Shown here: positions 33,401-45,315 of the stretch, piece by piece
How the letters are laid out: each line of letters begins with the position of its first letter
Position numbering within the stretch: the first letter of the stretch is position 1
Assembly: GCA_004194705.1 (NCBI GenBank)
Contig: SADC01001292.1
Coordinates: 1-64,000 of the forward strand
Direction: 5' to 3'
Length of the DNA: 64,000 nt
From: Ditylenchus dipsaci
Taxonomy: Eukaryota > Nematoda > Chromadorea > Rhabditida > Anguinidae
The notes under the pieces: generated by a model
What the model was told of the DNA's origin: nothing
Databases searched by the model: none
The model's input: only the letters and a program-made list of their open reading frames with translations
Position numbers and translations under genes: made by a program

Positions 33401-35710
33401 TGGATTGAGTTGCAGTAAGAACAGACATGTCCATCGGGAGTTAAGCTCCCAAATTAACTACACTTCCCTCTCCTTGTCTATTTTCCAAAAGAATAGCAGT
33501 GAAGTATTCTTTGGGGTGTTTAAAGCATCAAATTTATGTGCTTTTTGCTTGTTCCTTCAAGATATTATAATTTAGCAACAACACTGCAAACGATCGATAT
33601 TTGCAGCAAAAAAGCTTAGTTGAGAGTTTTAAAATAGAAAAGTGCTTACTTTTGCTCTTCCATGACCTGCATTTGATCAGTGAGCCCTCTTCTGAAAACA
33701 AAAAAGTATATATAAAAAATATGAAGACTTTAAAAAGTATTTTTCCAGTAAGATTCTAATGGACGAATATTTCGACAAAACATATAAAACAAAACATATA
33801 TTTCTGTTTTTCTGGTACTTGTTGCACTGGTGGCCCATGTGAAAAAAGTAGTATTGCAAATACTACTAGGAGTACTATTTTAAATAATAAATTAGTTTGC
33901 GCTGGTGGGCCCTGTAAAAAAGAGTAGTAATGCAAATTACAAATCACAGGGGCTACCAACAACAAGTACCGTTTTTTTCTGACTTTTGACCAGAAATTTT
34001 TTTTTCTAGTATTTTCCATCCCATACCTTTTTTTGACTCATCAAAACACCCACTCATTCTGACCCAGATTTTTTCCAATCGTTAACTGTAGAATATTTTG
34101 TATAATATTATACGAGAGTTTGTGGAGTTATTAACGTACAGTTATCGACGGGGCAAAAACTGACTCAGGATGAGTGGATGTTTTTTTTTTGTCCTATATT
34201 GCCATAAAATTTCCGACAAAAGTTGAAGATTGTTTTTAAAATTATTGTGGGTAAACCATTCCGAGATGGCCGTTCCTTTATCTTTGCAAAAAGAAATACT
34301 TACTGCTCGCACTGATCACAAACTCTTTCCCGTCGGTCTTTTTTGCGCCCAACCACCCGGCGACACAGATAGTGTTTTAGGTTTAAATATTTGCCGTAGA
34401 CCCAGATAAGGTGTTCACTTAGAAACTTTCCCAAGTCTGCAATGGTTACTAGAGTGAGTGGAATGCCGAACAGAGAAAAGGAAATGCACATCATCCTTCC
34501 GAATTGAGTTCTAAAAGGAAAAGAAAATTATGTTGAAGCGATTAGTAGATTATCCTGTTTCTTTTAGAGGAGCTTCAGGAGGTACCGAAACTTAAAAAGG
34601 AGACGGTAGGACTCTTCGCACAGTCGAGTCTACACCCCTTGGGACCGCCCCAGAGTGGTGCCATACCGGGACTTAACTGTATTAAAAAATACGATAAACA
34701 GGTTTTCATAATAGTGGGCTGAATTATATGCAGTGTTTTCAATAACGACAGTGAAATTTATGTAAGTGTCTTATAAAAACTCGGTGACACTATCAATGCC
34801 ATTATTGGAAACACTATATAGGTTTTCAAGGTCAAGAAGGCGGGCTTTTTACAAGGAAAACGGTCGTAAAGTTAAAACGTAAAGGGTGATGATTTTCAAA
34901 ATGACTGATGCCATAAAACCCAACAAAAAGTTGCTAAATAAAGCACTTACACAGGCACAGGATTACCATAACCGATGGTGGTGACCACTGTGACTGAGAA
35001 GAAGACAGCTGTGGAGAACGTCCATATCTCAATGGTTGTGTTGAGCTTTACTTCATTCGCTGTGAGGAAATATTTCTTAAAAGTATTGACATAAAGAATT
35101 ACAAAAGTAATGCTGCAAAAATGCAAACTTCAAATGAGACGAACAGTTGATCAGACATATCATGCATATGCATACGAGCTAGTTCGGCCCAATTATTCCT
35201 TTCGGAAGTATGATTGGAGGCAGCCAAACTGAGCAAAGCAGATACAAACTCTTCTTGCCGCTTGTAGATCATATCCAACTAGAATAGTATTAGAACAACA
35301 GTAAAATGATGAATGAGAAGCTGGTCAACCTGATGTCGTTTTGTGGAAATTTCATTTGGGTTCTCAACACTGTAGAAAATAGAAGCACCAATAAGTGTGT
35401 AGGCACAAGTGAGCAACACAAGTCCAACATGAGGTAATATTAATTTAGCGTACTGAAAACTGATGTTTTTTTGTAAAACAAATGAGAAAGAATAAAAGAA
35501 GACCTTTCGGATCCCCTTTTCTTGGTCTGTATCCTCTTCAGAGCACTTAGTCTGATTTTCACTGGATATGTCATTGGTGGTCTGCAAAAGTAAAGAATTT
35601 TACTCACTTGATCAGGGATTTAGATAAGTACTGACTGATTGAAAAAGTTCAGCATCCCAAGAACTTCCTGGCTGTATAGATCTCACCATAGACTGTCCAA
35701 ATAGTCCTTC
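30405..35710 (-). CDS. Two-pore domain potassium channel, TWK-type
   Basis: The product is a plasma-membrane leak K+ channel working as a dimer. Exons (minus), approximately: 35632-35710, 35504-35581, 35330-35452, 35129-35278, 34951-35059, 34304-34510, 33650-33691, 30982-31108, 30861-30930, 30696-30814, 30559-30644, 30405-30482. TM1 is in LPHVGLVLLTCAYTLIGA. The first pore loop has the filter TTIGYG, followed by TM2 with GIPLTLVTIADLGKF. TM3 is LLVLGILVLYTALGG. The second filter TTVGFGD is split by an intron after TT. TM4 starts LAITTMCIDLVG and leads to IRKIHYFGRKI. The extracellular cap has an NHT glycosylation motif. The stop is 30405-30407. The true start may lie upstream of 35710; the TM3 exon start is uncertain. 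The gene spans a 2.5 kb intron (31109-33649) that holds repeats. Confidence 0.92.
31770..32045. repeat. Dispersed repeat shared with 5320-5600 and 21640-21910
   Basis: Near-identical to those regions, from ATCAGCAATATTTACTG through GATGGCTCCTTCACA. It begins with units like AATTCACTGGTAGAGATAC and CAATAATTTACTGGTG. It lies in the large channel intron. A related half element with TTTCAGTCAGAGAATAC is at 31370-31760. Confidence 0.75.
32584..32970. repeat. Hexamer-array fold-back (TAGAGT/TCGAGT units)
   Basis: Ends TGGCTTGTTCACGTTGT and ACAACGTGAACAAGCCA are perfect inverted 17-mers. The interior alternates arrays of GTTAGAGTTCGA-type units with GTTCATGTAC and GTTCACGTAC spacers. It is a member of the family at 23123-23384 and lies in the channel gene intron. 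Confidence 0.75.
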
Positions 35711-36559
35711 CTGTAAATTTGCTGTTTTCCCATAATTATTTTTACGAAATTATTGGCAGTACTAAGGTTGTCCAATTGGCCAGCCAATTGCAAATCGGTC
35801 AACTAACCAAACAGTCCTAAAAAGGCGAAATGATATTTTCGAGAAATTTTTTCATTTGATTTGATGAGCCATGTTATTTAAAGGTATCGTACCGCGTTTT
35901 GGTTACTATAGCTGAAAAAGGCCTCCATATGCATTTTAGTCATCGTAGTTATGCGCAGTAGCGAGCAAAAAATCTACCATGCGTAAAAAATCATTTTATT
36001 TTTGTAGATTGCAAATTTAGTATTTTTGCAAATTTAGTGTCACATTTGGTGTTTGGTGTTTTTTTGTTCGCTATTTTTAGTCTTTCGAAAAAAGGCATAA
36101 AATGCAATTTATATGGATGGGTAAAAACCTTCCGCATTTCACTGTAAAATTCCCGCCTTTTTGTCTTGAATACACCGCTGAATTTTAAAATTAGATTTTC
36201 TACCTTTCTTAACATAACCCTTTTTTTAATTTTTGCACCATAGCCCCGGATTTCAGATTTCTAATCAGCTATAAATTTAAATCGTAAAATATAAAAAACA
36301 AGAGATTTACGTATTTGAATGGAGGAGCCTGAACCAAAACTCAGTTTTGCTTGATAAGTAAATCTTTCAATTTTTGAAATTATACAGTTAAAGGGGCATG
36401 CTCGCCGCCGATGGGAATATTTTGAAAGGCGGGTACCTTCAAATTCAAAAAAGAATTGATTTGAAATTGTCGATTTGCATGTAAAACTGCTCTTAAAATT
36501 CAAAACTCACTATGGAATTTCAAATTTCGCTCAAGACAAAAAACATCTAGTTGAAAAGT

Positions 36560-36715
36560 AGAGTATCCTATTGTATCCAAATATCCTAAATAAGATGTAT
36601 ATCTCAAATAGGATATTAGGATATATCCTAAACAGGACATATATTCTAAATAGGACATATATTCTAAATAGGACATTAGGATACTTTAGAATATCGAAAA
36701 TATCCTAGTTAGGAT
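36560..36715. repeat. Tandem CTAAATAGGACATATAT repeats
   Basis: About eight imperfect copies of a 15-18 base unit around ATCCTAAATAGGAT. The remainder of 35711-37223 has no supported gene. At 36740-36760 is a palindrome (GTAGCAGCGA and TCGCTGCTAC), and next to it on the minus strand is a B-box match GGTTCTAATCC with a weak A-box-like TAGTGGGCAAAG, suggesting another tRNA-like remnant at about 36760-36830. Confidence 0.65.
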
Positions 36716-37496
36716 GATATTCTCATCCCTGTTCCCATTTGTAGCAGCGAGTCGCTGCTACAGAGGGGATTAGAACCCCGCTCACGTCCGATGTGTTCAT
36801 CAACAGCTTTGCCCACTACAATATAGGTGCATTCTCTGTTGATGGCTATAATGTACTTATTTAATTAGTTTCACAAACCCTAGAACTATATACAATTCCT
36901 TCTATCACAATTATTTTTCAGCTACACATTACATACAAGGAAAATGCTCTACCTCTACTCATCTTGGCCTTATTAATAAATACGTGAGTTTTATTTCAAC
37001 GGTCATTTATTGGATGAAAGGCGAGGTGCTTGTTCAGATGGGGTCTTGACATCAAAAAACTCCCAGGGTTTTGATATTCAAACTTTGATATGAAAGATAC
37101 AAAGTTGAAATCTGTATATAAACGTCAGAGCAGAACTCTGGGGCCTATACGAGTGAAGCCTAAATGAGAATGCGCAATTTTTATTTTGTCACTTATGAGT
37201 GACCAAAGCATTGAATCATTTATGGAGAAATCTTAAAAGTGTCCCGGACTAGCTTAAAAGTGTCCCGTATTTGTTGAAAAGTGTCCCGGTTGTCTAATTT
37301 CCCTTAAAAAAGCTTAAAAGTGTCCCGGATTAGCTGAAAAGTGTCCCGGATTGGCTTAAAGTCTTGATTTACTTTATTGTTCTTCCAATTGATTGTTGTG
37401 TCATATAATTTTGCAAGCACAGACCCATTTGTTTATGCCGCTCGTTGCTGTTTTTCCAGAAAGTATAACAATCTCTTTTCTTTAGAAAGCCAATCT

Positions 37497-39239
37497 ATGA
37501 TGCGTGACTGGAAAGAAATCAAGTGCTGTGACGATGAGAGTGACTTCAAGCTGTGGTGCAAGCAGAATACTGAGTGGTGGTCCAGCTGGCGAATGTAATG
37601 CTATTTCTATTCTTATTCACCACTTTTGATATGAATGGCGATTTTAGTCAGGAAGATATTGAGTAGGAAAAGAAAGCGTCTCACGATACCGATGCGACTA
37701 TCACAAGAGGCACAAGAAGGCTTACAACTGCAAGGCAAAGATGAGGGTGCGCCGGCCGGTTGATTCTCACAAGGTGATCATCGAAACTAGCGGCAGATGC
37801 AATCACGGAAAAGTGGAGGAGAAGAAGCTCGACTCGCCGGTGAAGGAGAAGCTCAAGGAGTACGAGGAACAGGAGGGCCCGAAGAAGTCGCCATCGGTGA
37901 TGCGCAGGCAGCTCAGGGTTTGTTGTTAGTGTTGTGTTCTTTCTGCTTTTCTAATCTTTGACCTTAGAAAGACTTGAATCGACGAAAGACGGAGCTCCCT
38001 ACGACTACTCAGATCAAAAATTTCGTCTACTACCAAAACAAGAAGGAGGGTCTGGTGAATCAATTGAAGCTGTCCGATCTCCGAAAGCATGCTCAAGCAT
38101 ATTCCGCGGTGCCTGAGGATCCTGATAAGCCATTCGTCGTGCATTTCGAGGTGTCTGAAGACAAGAAACACTGGCTTTTGGTCTGGTCGACGAAGAGGTT
38201 GCGTGATGTTCAGAAAGCTCATGGGCCGGTGAATCATCTGCAGGTCGACGCCACTTATAAGCTGCTCTATCACGGCTTTCCCTACTATGTGAGATCTTTG
38301 TTGTACTCTCCTTGTGGTATCTTCATCAGTGCTTTTAGCTGGCTGGTTTCTCTGATTCAAATCGCAGGTTCTTTGCTACATTTGCAGCCCTTTGCTTTGG
38401 AGAAACTACTTTCGACTGGGTCCCGTTTCTGCGTGCCATCAAACATGCCTGCTCTACTGGGGATATCGAGTATTGTTCGGAGTTCATCATGTCTGACGCT
38501 GCCGAGGCTATCGATTCCTGTAAGCTTTCCACAGTCTTAGCTTTCGTAGCCTTTATGGTATGTGTTTAGCCGTCTGCTTTGTCTTCCAAGAGTTCCACAT
38601 GCGTTTTGCAAGTTCCACCTGTCAAAGAATCTGCAGCGCTACCAGCCGAAAGCCAAATGTCATCAGAAGGCCTGTGAGAAGATGAGGGATGATTTCAAGG
38701 TTCTGTGCGGAGCGACTAGTGAAAGGGAGTTCAGTGACGGTCAGGCTTTACGCTGGATTTCTCCCTTTCTTCTATTATTGCTCTTTTTTAGCTAGTGAAG
38801 CAATGATCGAAAATTGGCGAGTGAAGTATGGTGGTATTCCTCAGCTCCTCAAAGTGATTGACACGTTCAAGCAACAATGGTTGGATCGTCCAAGGTTCCG
38901 CGGATAGTATGACTCCTTCGTTCAAATTATCTCTACAAACAACGGACTGGAGCGGCGCAATCTGTACGTCAAGGAGAACTACACCTTTCGAGCTCGAGCA
39001 TCGGTGCCTTCGTTTTTCCATAAGGTCCAGCCTTCCGATCTCTATCCTGGGCTCTACAAATGCAACTGCTTCCAGGGATGAAGGATCGCTTCTTCTGCAA
39101 GCACTCGCTAATGATGATGTGCAGGGATTAGCTTCAAGAATATCCGGAGGAAATCACCGATGTGCCGCTTGGGGAGAAGAGAAAGCGAGGAAGAAAGCGC
39201 AGGGCAAGAGAAGGGAGCGCCCTTGTTATCGATGACTGA
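37497..39239 (+). CDS. MULE-family DDE transposase with SWIM finger (one in-frame stop)
   Basis: This enzyme would excise and insert the surrounding element. The start ATG gives MMRDWKEIKCCDDESDFKLW. A zinc-finger-like part follows (RYRCDYHKRHKKAYNCKAK with a later CNH), then a GT-AG intron at about 37917-37968. Next are TQIKNFVYYQNKKEG, the first catalytic Asp in QVDATYKL, the second in IMSDAAEAI, the family C-x-FH in CKFHLSKN, and the catalytic Glu in STNNGLERRN. A SWIM motif C-x-C-x7-C-x-H (CNCFQGMKDRFFCKH) follows, and a basic tail KRKRGRKRRARE that may direct nuclear import. Introns at about 38290-38330 and 38522-38570 are plausible. TAG at 38906-38908 interrupts the frame before the Glu motif; otherwise it is nearly intact. 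The gene has higher GC than its surroundings. Confidence 0.85.
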
Positions 39240-39639
39240 GAAATGTTGTTATGCTGTTTTATTCTGTTACATTTGTTGTAAGTTAGAAATAAAGGGTAAC
39301 ACTTTACTTGACCCCCCCCCACGGCTGACCCACTTTTGATGACAATTTTGAAAAACCGATTGCATATTCGTGTTTCTCGACCCCGATTTATCGCGAATTA
39401 ACCAATCGTTTCCGGTAAAGTGGAAATTTTTTTTTTCAAACCACGGGGGGGGGTATCATGGATTTTAGTCAAAATTTGAAAAATTTGAATTCGCGCCTTT
39501 TGAATTTTGAAGGGATTAAGGGCTGTATAGGGAGGGGAAGGGAATAAAAGGGGCCACTTTTATGGCAGAACGTTAGAAAAAACATATATTGGTATATTCT
39601 GGCTGTCTTACCATGTTTTTAACTGAGCCGTGGCAAAAA

Positions 39640-39872
39640 GAGCCTCTATATGCATTTCATGATCAAGAGTACTTCTCGGAATCATGTCTAAGGTAAGTGA
39701 GTGCGCGCATCTCTAACTCTCAAGCCCCTGCGCCCCCTTCGGGGGCGCAGGAGGCTTGGGGCTTGGAGTTGAGATGCGCACACCCACATACCTTAGACAC
39801 AAATCACTCGAAAAAGACTCTGGATGCATGAAAAAGCATGCATACCAGAGTTTATTTATGCGGTCAAGTAAA
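39640..39872. repeat. Hairpin-family element inside MULE 2
   Basis: Inverted relative of 11065-11305, with core CCTGCGCCCCC/GGGGGCGCAGG and arms with CTAAGGTAAGTGAGTGCG and CACATACCTTAG. It lies between the transposase stop and the right end of MULE 2. Confidence 0.75.
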
Positions 39873-40803
39873 GTCAAGCCAAATAAAGTTAGTTGTCGGT
39901 TGAAAATTTTTGGTTATGTATTGGCCAGTATGGTCCAGGGTTTGTGAGCTATTGGTGCACCAAAAATGTTATGATATGTTGAAATGGGCAACTTTTAAGC
40001 TTTTCTATTGTAAATTTCAAAATGGGGGCGATTTAAAGCCAAATGGATGGCCTAATGTATGCGTTGGTAGTTTTTCTATGGAGAAATTAGACAACCGGGA
40101 CACTTTTCAACAAATCCGGGACACTTTTAAGCTTTTTTAAGAGAAATTTGAAAACCAGGACACTTTTAAGCCAATCCGGGACACTTTTAAGCTAATCCGG
40201 GACACTTTTAATTCTCTACCATCATTTATTAGCGTCGGAGTTCAGACTATTTCAGTCTTTTCGTGTAATGGAGGAGCTGAAAACAAAGTTTTCCAAAAAC
40301 GAGAAATCAAAGAAGTCCATAAAAGCCGTATCTAAGTAACTTATTCCCGAAATTCTGCTGTACGGCTCATTCGGATACAGTGGTCCGAGCAGATTTTGTG
40401 TGCGAATTTAAAAAGGTATCAAAATAATATTAAAGTTAATCAGACGGCTAGTGCCTTGAAATCTCTACTAAGGCTACAAAAAAGTTGAAAAGAACGAAAA
40501 AATTGGCCCTATTAGACTTTAGGGGGCAACATTTTTTGCCTTGGTCCCTCCTGTTGTTTTTTGTTAAAAATTACCTTGGTCCCCGTGTTGTTTGAAGGTG
40601 ATCATGGTCAAGGTGATCATGTTAACCATAATCAGCATTATCACCATAATCAGAGTATCAATATAACTATAATGGACAAGGGGGTAAAAAATTAGCGTCA
40701 CCAACAGCTATTAAAGCCGCAAAGAAAGTGAGGTGCTCTTAGAGCTCAAAACGAGGCCGAAAATACCGACTTTGTTGCATTATCAAGACCTGCTTTAAAG
40801 GAA

Positions 40804-41002
40804 CATGGTTTTCGCGCACACTGGCATGTGCAAAATTTGATTGGCGGGGGACACTTCTCTTTTGTCTCAAACTTTACTCTTTGGAGTCGTTCGCCATAAC
40901 AAGAAAGAGTACAGTGCGATAAGAGTACAGTGCGAGACGAAAGAGAACTGTCCCCGCCAGCTCAAATTTTGCACATGCCACTGCGCGCAAAAACCATGGC
41001 CC
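40804..41002. repeat. Fold-back with ATGGTTTTCGCGCA ends
   Basis: A 36-base arm containing GGCATGTGCAAAATTTGA is repeated inverted at 40965-41002. The region 40221-40803 holds dispersed pieces with GCCTTGGTCCC and GATCATGGTCAAGG, the latter repeated near 45400. 41003-41750 shows no supported gene. Confidence 0.65.
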
Positions 41003-41750
41003 TTTAATGAGAGGCTTTATGCAAAAGCTACTCTTGTCACAAACCGACTGTATTTACAAGACTCCCGTATTTCCGTGACTCATGACTCATTCTTCAAAGA
41101 TACTCTTTGAGTTACTCTTTGAGTATATCCCTAAAGTATACTCAATGAGCCATTTTCATAAAAAAGGTAACAGTCAAGAAATAACCGCAGATTTCTCTAC
41201 TACGTACTGCCGCTTGTGACTGATATATACATATAAAATACGGCAAAGACAAGAAAAAAAGAAAAACTAGCAGAGATCGGTCAGCAATCCGCCCGATTTT
41301 TATCACAAAAAGTCTAATCAAAAAAACCAAAACCGAAAATAGGTTCGATTTTGGGACCGATTTTTTAAAAATCGGCCCGCTTTTCGACCAAAAATCGGAC
41401 TGATTTTGGGACCGACTGTTTTATGCATTTGGTCACCGGGGCTACACAATGGTATAAATATTTTTAAAGAAAAATATGTTAAATAAGATCAAAAATTTCA
41501 ATTTTTAAAATTAAGCGGGGGATTTAAGACGAAAAAGTGGGACTTTCAATTTCACTTATTTCATATCACAATTATGCCAACACTTTGAGAACTTTGTTTA
41601 AAATTATGTTGGATGATTTGAAAAAAATGTCGTCGAATGAACCATAAGACCGAAAAGAGTCAAAAGAGCTTAAATTTCTCTGTTCTGATCGTCTGATCGC
41701 AAAAAGCTATAACATAATCTCACACTAAACTAAGGTCGAAAGCACATCAT

Positions 41751-42244
41751 TTAATCATTTTTAACAAACATAATAATACCCACTCGTCTATTTCTACGTC
41801 CAAATGCAATGGGCATCATCTCTCCAAGTCTATCGTCCAACTCATATTGCTCTAGTTCATCCAACTCTTCTTGGTCATCGTCCTCCAGGGCAGCTGCGTT
41901 AGCTAGCGAATTGTCTTCATCATCATCGTCATCATAGTTTATAGTATTTGGGTCAATGAGCACCCGTCGACTGGACGACTCTCCCGGACTTCCATGTTGA
42001 TGATGGTAGTAATTGGGCAATCGTGAAGGTGAATTCGCAGCCCCGCTCGAAATTGTGCCTGTCCTACTTTCTCTATGCCTCTTTTTGGAGTATCTCTTGC
42101 CAGGTGAGTCATTATGTTGTGGTGGGTGAGAAGAAGAGGACGGCTGGCCTGGTGGTGGAGGGGTGGACGATGGAGTCTCATCCAGGTTGACCAACTCATA
42201 GGTGGCACGCCGTTGGTAGAGCATGGCTGTACTCAGACTATCTT
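41751..42244 (-). CDS. Terminal exon: acidic, proline/serine-rich tail of unknown protein
   Basis: An open frame from a 3' splice site (TTGTCAG at 42245-42251) to TAA at 41751-41753, about 164 codons. It begins QDSLSTAMLYQRRATYELVN, continues with a TPPPPGQPSSSS stretch, basic KRYSKKRHRES, then a YDDDDDEDN run and an acidic EEDDQEELDELEQYELDD-type segment. No signal, membrane segment or named domain is visible. It could be the cytoplasmic tail of the Ig-domain gene on the same strand (47297-47590), but no exon links them. The composition bias makes the coding call moderate. Confidence 0.45.
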
Positions 42245-42296
42245 GCTGACAATTGCTTCTTTGTCATAGTGGACGGCTAAAGTTGATTAGCCCTGC

Positions 42297-42803
42297 ATAC
42301 CGCCTAGCTCAAAAACGCCTAAAATGGTCTTTTTCTAACGTTGTGGTCTCTGAAACATACAGAAAAGGTGTTTTAGGGTCCGCAAAGAATTTTCGAAAAA
42401 AAAATGTTTTTTTACTAAAATCTAACTTTTCGCTTTGGGGACAATAGGCACCAAAACAGGTGCCTGGATATCTGCAAAAGGTCACAAGAGATAGGGTTTG
42501 AACATAGTTTTGTTTACTGCGTAAATAAACTCTGATATGCATTTATTTTTCAGGAACCTAGAGCCACTTTTTGCCCCAGCGCATGTTGAAAAACATGATA
42601 GAATACAACTATAAGCCAACCACTTTCCGATTATCCACATGTTCTTTCAGGTTAAATCACGTCGGCCCCCAAGGCAAAAAGTCAAATTTCGGTAAATTTT
42701 TTTCCGAAAATTCTCTTCCGCGCCCTAAAACAATTTTGTGCATGTTTTAAAGGCTAAAACGTTGGAAAGGGCGATTTTTGGCGTTTTTGAGCTAGGTGGT
42801 ATA
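42297..42803. mobile_element. Non-autonomous element with TACCGCCTAGCTCAAAAACG ends, second member
   Basis: Ends TACCGCCTAGCTCAAAAACG and the inverted GTTTTTGAGCTAGGTGGTA match the element at 24033-24420. A fragment of the hairpin family (ACTGCGTAAATAAACTCTG) is embedded at about 42510-42560. Confidence 0.7.
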
Positions 42804-42979
42804 GTGGACTCTTGCCTAGTAAACTTTAGAAGGAAGCGAAAGAAATCAAATCATTGGCAAGAGTAAAAAAGAAACCCCGAAAAAATTGGGAAATGGAATT
42901 AACGCAACCCTTTTCTGCAAGACTGAAAGGGAAACCGATTGCCCTATATTCCCCTGTCTCATCTGCTTTGACTCTCTTA

Positions 42980-43130
42980 TTATTGGTCCCGAGGGGGAAT
43001 TCTTCCTTTGCTGTATTGCCTAAGTTTTAGCTCCCAGGCCTGGTAGTTGTTGTGTGGGGCCACAGCGTTAGTCAGTCGATAAACTTCCTCAAGGATGGAA
43101 ATGAAAAAAAATTCAGGGTCTTTGTTTCTG
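42980..43130 (-). CDS. Possible short coding exon, unrecognised
   Basis: After a good 3' splice site (CTCTCTTTGCAG) an open frame reads RNKDPEFFFISILEEVYRLT, then NAVAPHNNYQAWELKLRQYS and ends IPPRDQ with TAA. The composition looks coding and it could be a terminal exon, but no family is recognised and no partner exon was found. Confidence 0.25.
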
Positions 43131-45315
43131 CTGCAAAGAGAGGAGTCCAGTTTATGGATTCGGAAATGAAAGAAAGTTGACCATGCAATTGGTGGCTGAG
43201 AATTCAGTCTAATCCTTCAAATAGAATTAACTGCTTTGCTAACTCTATTGCTCGGAAGACAACTATCATTTGTACTATTTTATACATTTCGTGAAGTAGC
43301 ATAAATCGAGTCGTAGTTGGACGTTTAGAATATACAAATGACAAAAATATAATTGGGAAGTTTCGGGACAGTGACATACAATTTTTTAAAAGATTCAAAT
43401 TTAAATTATTTCAATACAGTAAGATTCAAAACAGACTTTTCTCTTATAAAACCATCGAAAACTTGTTTACCTCTATTTTCGAAATTCGATTCAGTTCTCA
43501 TTCGTAAGTCTGGAACAGCACTTTTCGGGCTAAATTACACTATACCGCTTAGCTCAAAATCAACCTAGATCCTTTTTTCAGCTTTTTAACAGCTGCAACA
43601 CGCTTAAAACATGTTTTTAGGTGGCGGTCGACACTTTTCAGCAATTTTTTCCCACCAAAATTTGACTTTTTGCCTTTGTCGCCCAAGGCAATCCACCAGG
43701 AATAGGTACCTGGGCACCAAGGGTGAAAACCGTAACGGCGAAACAGCCCTTTCCCAATTCACATTGTGCAAATTTCAAGTTGTACCGAAATTAGATTGGG
43801 CCGATCCAAATTGGGCCACGATTTTGAGTGAAAGTACAATTTAAAAATTGTCAATAAGTTGACCCAATTTTAATTGGTACAATCTGATTTTGGCACAATA
43901 TTCATTGGCATAGTGTGAAATAACAAAAGATATCGCTGCCCAAACGAAGTAGGGGGAGTTTGGTTGATTTGTTATGGCGGTTTGTCGGGACTCTTGCAGT
44001 TGCAAAAAGTTTAAAAAAGATATTCAATTTGAGACTAAAAATATTTAGGGTGCTTACAATAAATTTGTACTTCATTTTTATAAAAAAAAAGTCTAATTGA
44101 AATTCACTTTATTACATGCAGCAAAAACACCAAAAAAATCAGTTACGGAAGACACTCAATTTGTTGACAATTGACTCGTTAGTCCCACCGCTGCCATACA
44201 ATTGGAGCAAAGAGTGTCGCAAAGCTTGCTACAGAACTGCTGGCGTTTCTTCATAATCCCGCCTATTTAGTGCAAAATAACTTTTTTCTAAAACTGTATA
44301 TGAAAATGACTCACCAACTTCAATTTGTCTTGAAATCACAAAGCCTGTCCGTTTGTGGAACACCTGTTTCAAATAGCTGTTTTCATATCAGAATATTCTC
44401 AATTGTTTAAGAAAATTGTGGACCCTGTCTACGCATAATTTTTATTAATGTGGATCATAAAAAGAGGTTTTCGAAGAAACGCTTTAATTAAAATCATCTT
44501 GCGAAATATTTTCTATTTCCGAAGCTACTGGAATATACCCCCCCCCTCCAATAATTTTTTGAGGGTACCTAAAACTATACTTTTTTTGAAAAATGGTGAA
44601 GTTAGTACGGGTTTTCCCTGAGCCTCATGCCTAGGGCCTGAAGCCTAATCATAATTGCTAAGCCTAAAATTATTGGGGGGAGTGATTTATTCCAGTAGCG
44701 TTTTGGGCGGGGGAGGGGTGGGTGGTATATTCCAGTAGCGCCCTATTTCCTTTAATTGGTGTCCTAAGAACAAGCCACTCCTTGGTTTGTGGACTTTTAT
44801 CTCAGAACTCTACAAACACTACTTTTATTTTTCATTGAGTTCCCGAAAATCTCGAAATCAACCTCAAAATTTTCAGATTACAGTCCCCATTGGCGCTTAT
44901 CTGAGAAAGTACGGAACAAGAGCTAAATACCGTATTTTCTCTAATAGCTCCCCGGATGAGTTATTTTTTCTGTTCTTTATTTTTCTAGAGGGGGAATTAA
45001 TAGAGCAGGGCGAGTTATTTTTTAGTCCCTAGGCGCCAAGGGCGCCGAAGAAAATTTGGGACACAGACGCAATTTCGCCGGTTCACAACTTCGTCAGGAA
45101 ATGATTTCGACCATTATTTGCGACCATTATTTTGTCGCACAGGATTTCTGCTTCATCTGGTAAGTTTTTGCAAACATTTTGGTATTTGAGCCACATTTTA
45201 TCATATTCTCCAGTGACTTCAGTATATTTGTCAGGTGATAATAATTTTTCGTGTTAGAGCTTTTATCAGTTCTTGGTTCTATCGCACTATCTGTTGTCAA
45301 AATATGCCTTGGTCG
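43131..45315. repeat. Gene-poor stretch of dispersed repeats
   Basis: A single end of the TATACCGC element family starts at about 43543. At 44524-44752 are inverted pieces with CTACTGGAATATACCCCCCC and TATATTCCAGTAGCG, related to the GTATACTCCGGTAGCG pieces at 10640, 11480, 27965 and 28205. A CCGTATTTTCTCT piece is at 44930. No gene is supported. Confidence 0.55.

Larger units (their letters stand above)
37224..40220 (+). mobile_element. Complete MULE transposon 2 with 9-bp target duplication
   Basis: ATCATTTAT is present directly outside both ends (37215-37223 and 40221-40229). Ends GGAGAAATCTTAAAAGTG and CACTTTTAATTCTCTACC are imperfect inverted repeats that lead into four or five tandem units of TTAAAAGTGTCCCGGA on each side (37233-37360 and 40090-40210). 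Inside is a plus-strand MULE transposase (37497-39239) and, behind it, a hairpin-family element (39640-39872) likely inserted later. All features match the Mutator superfamily. Confidence 0.9.
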
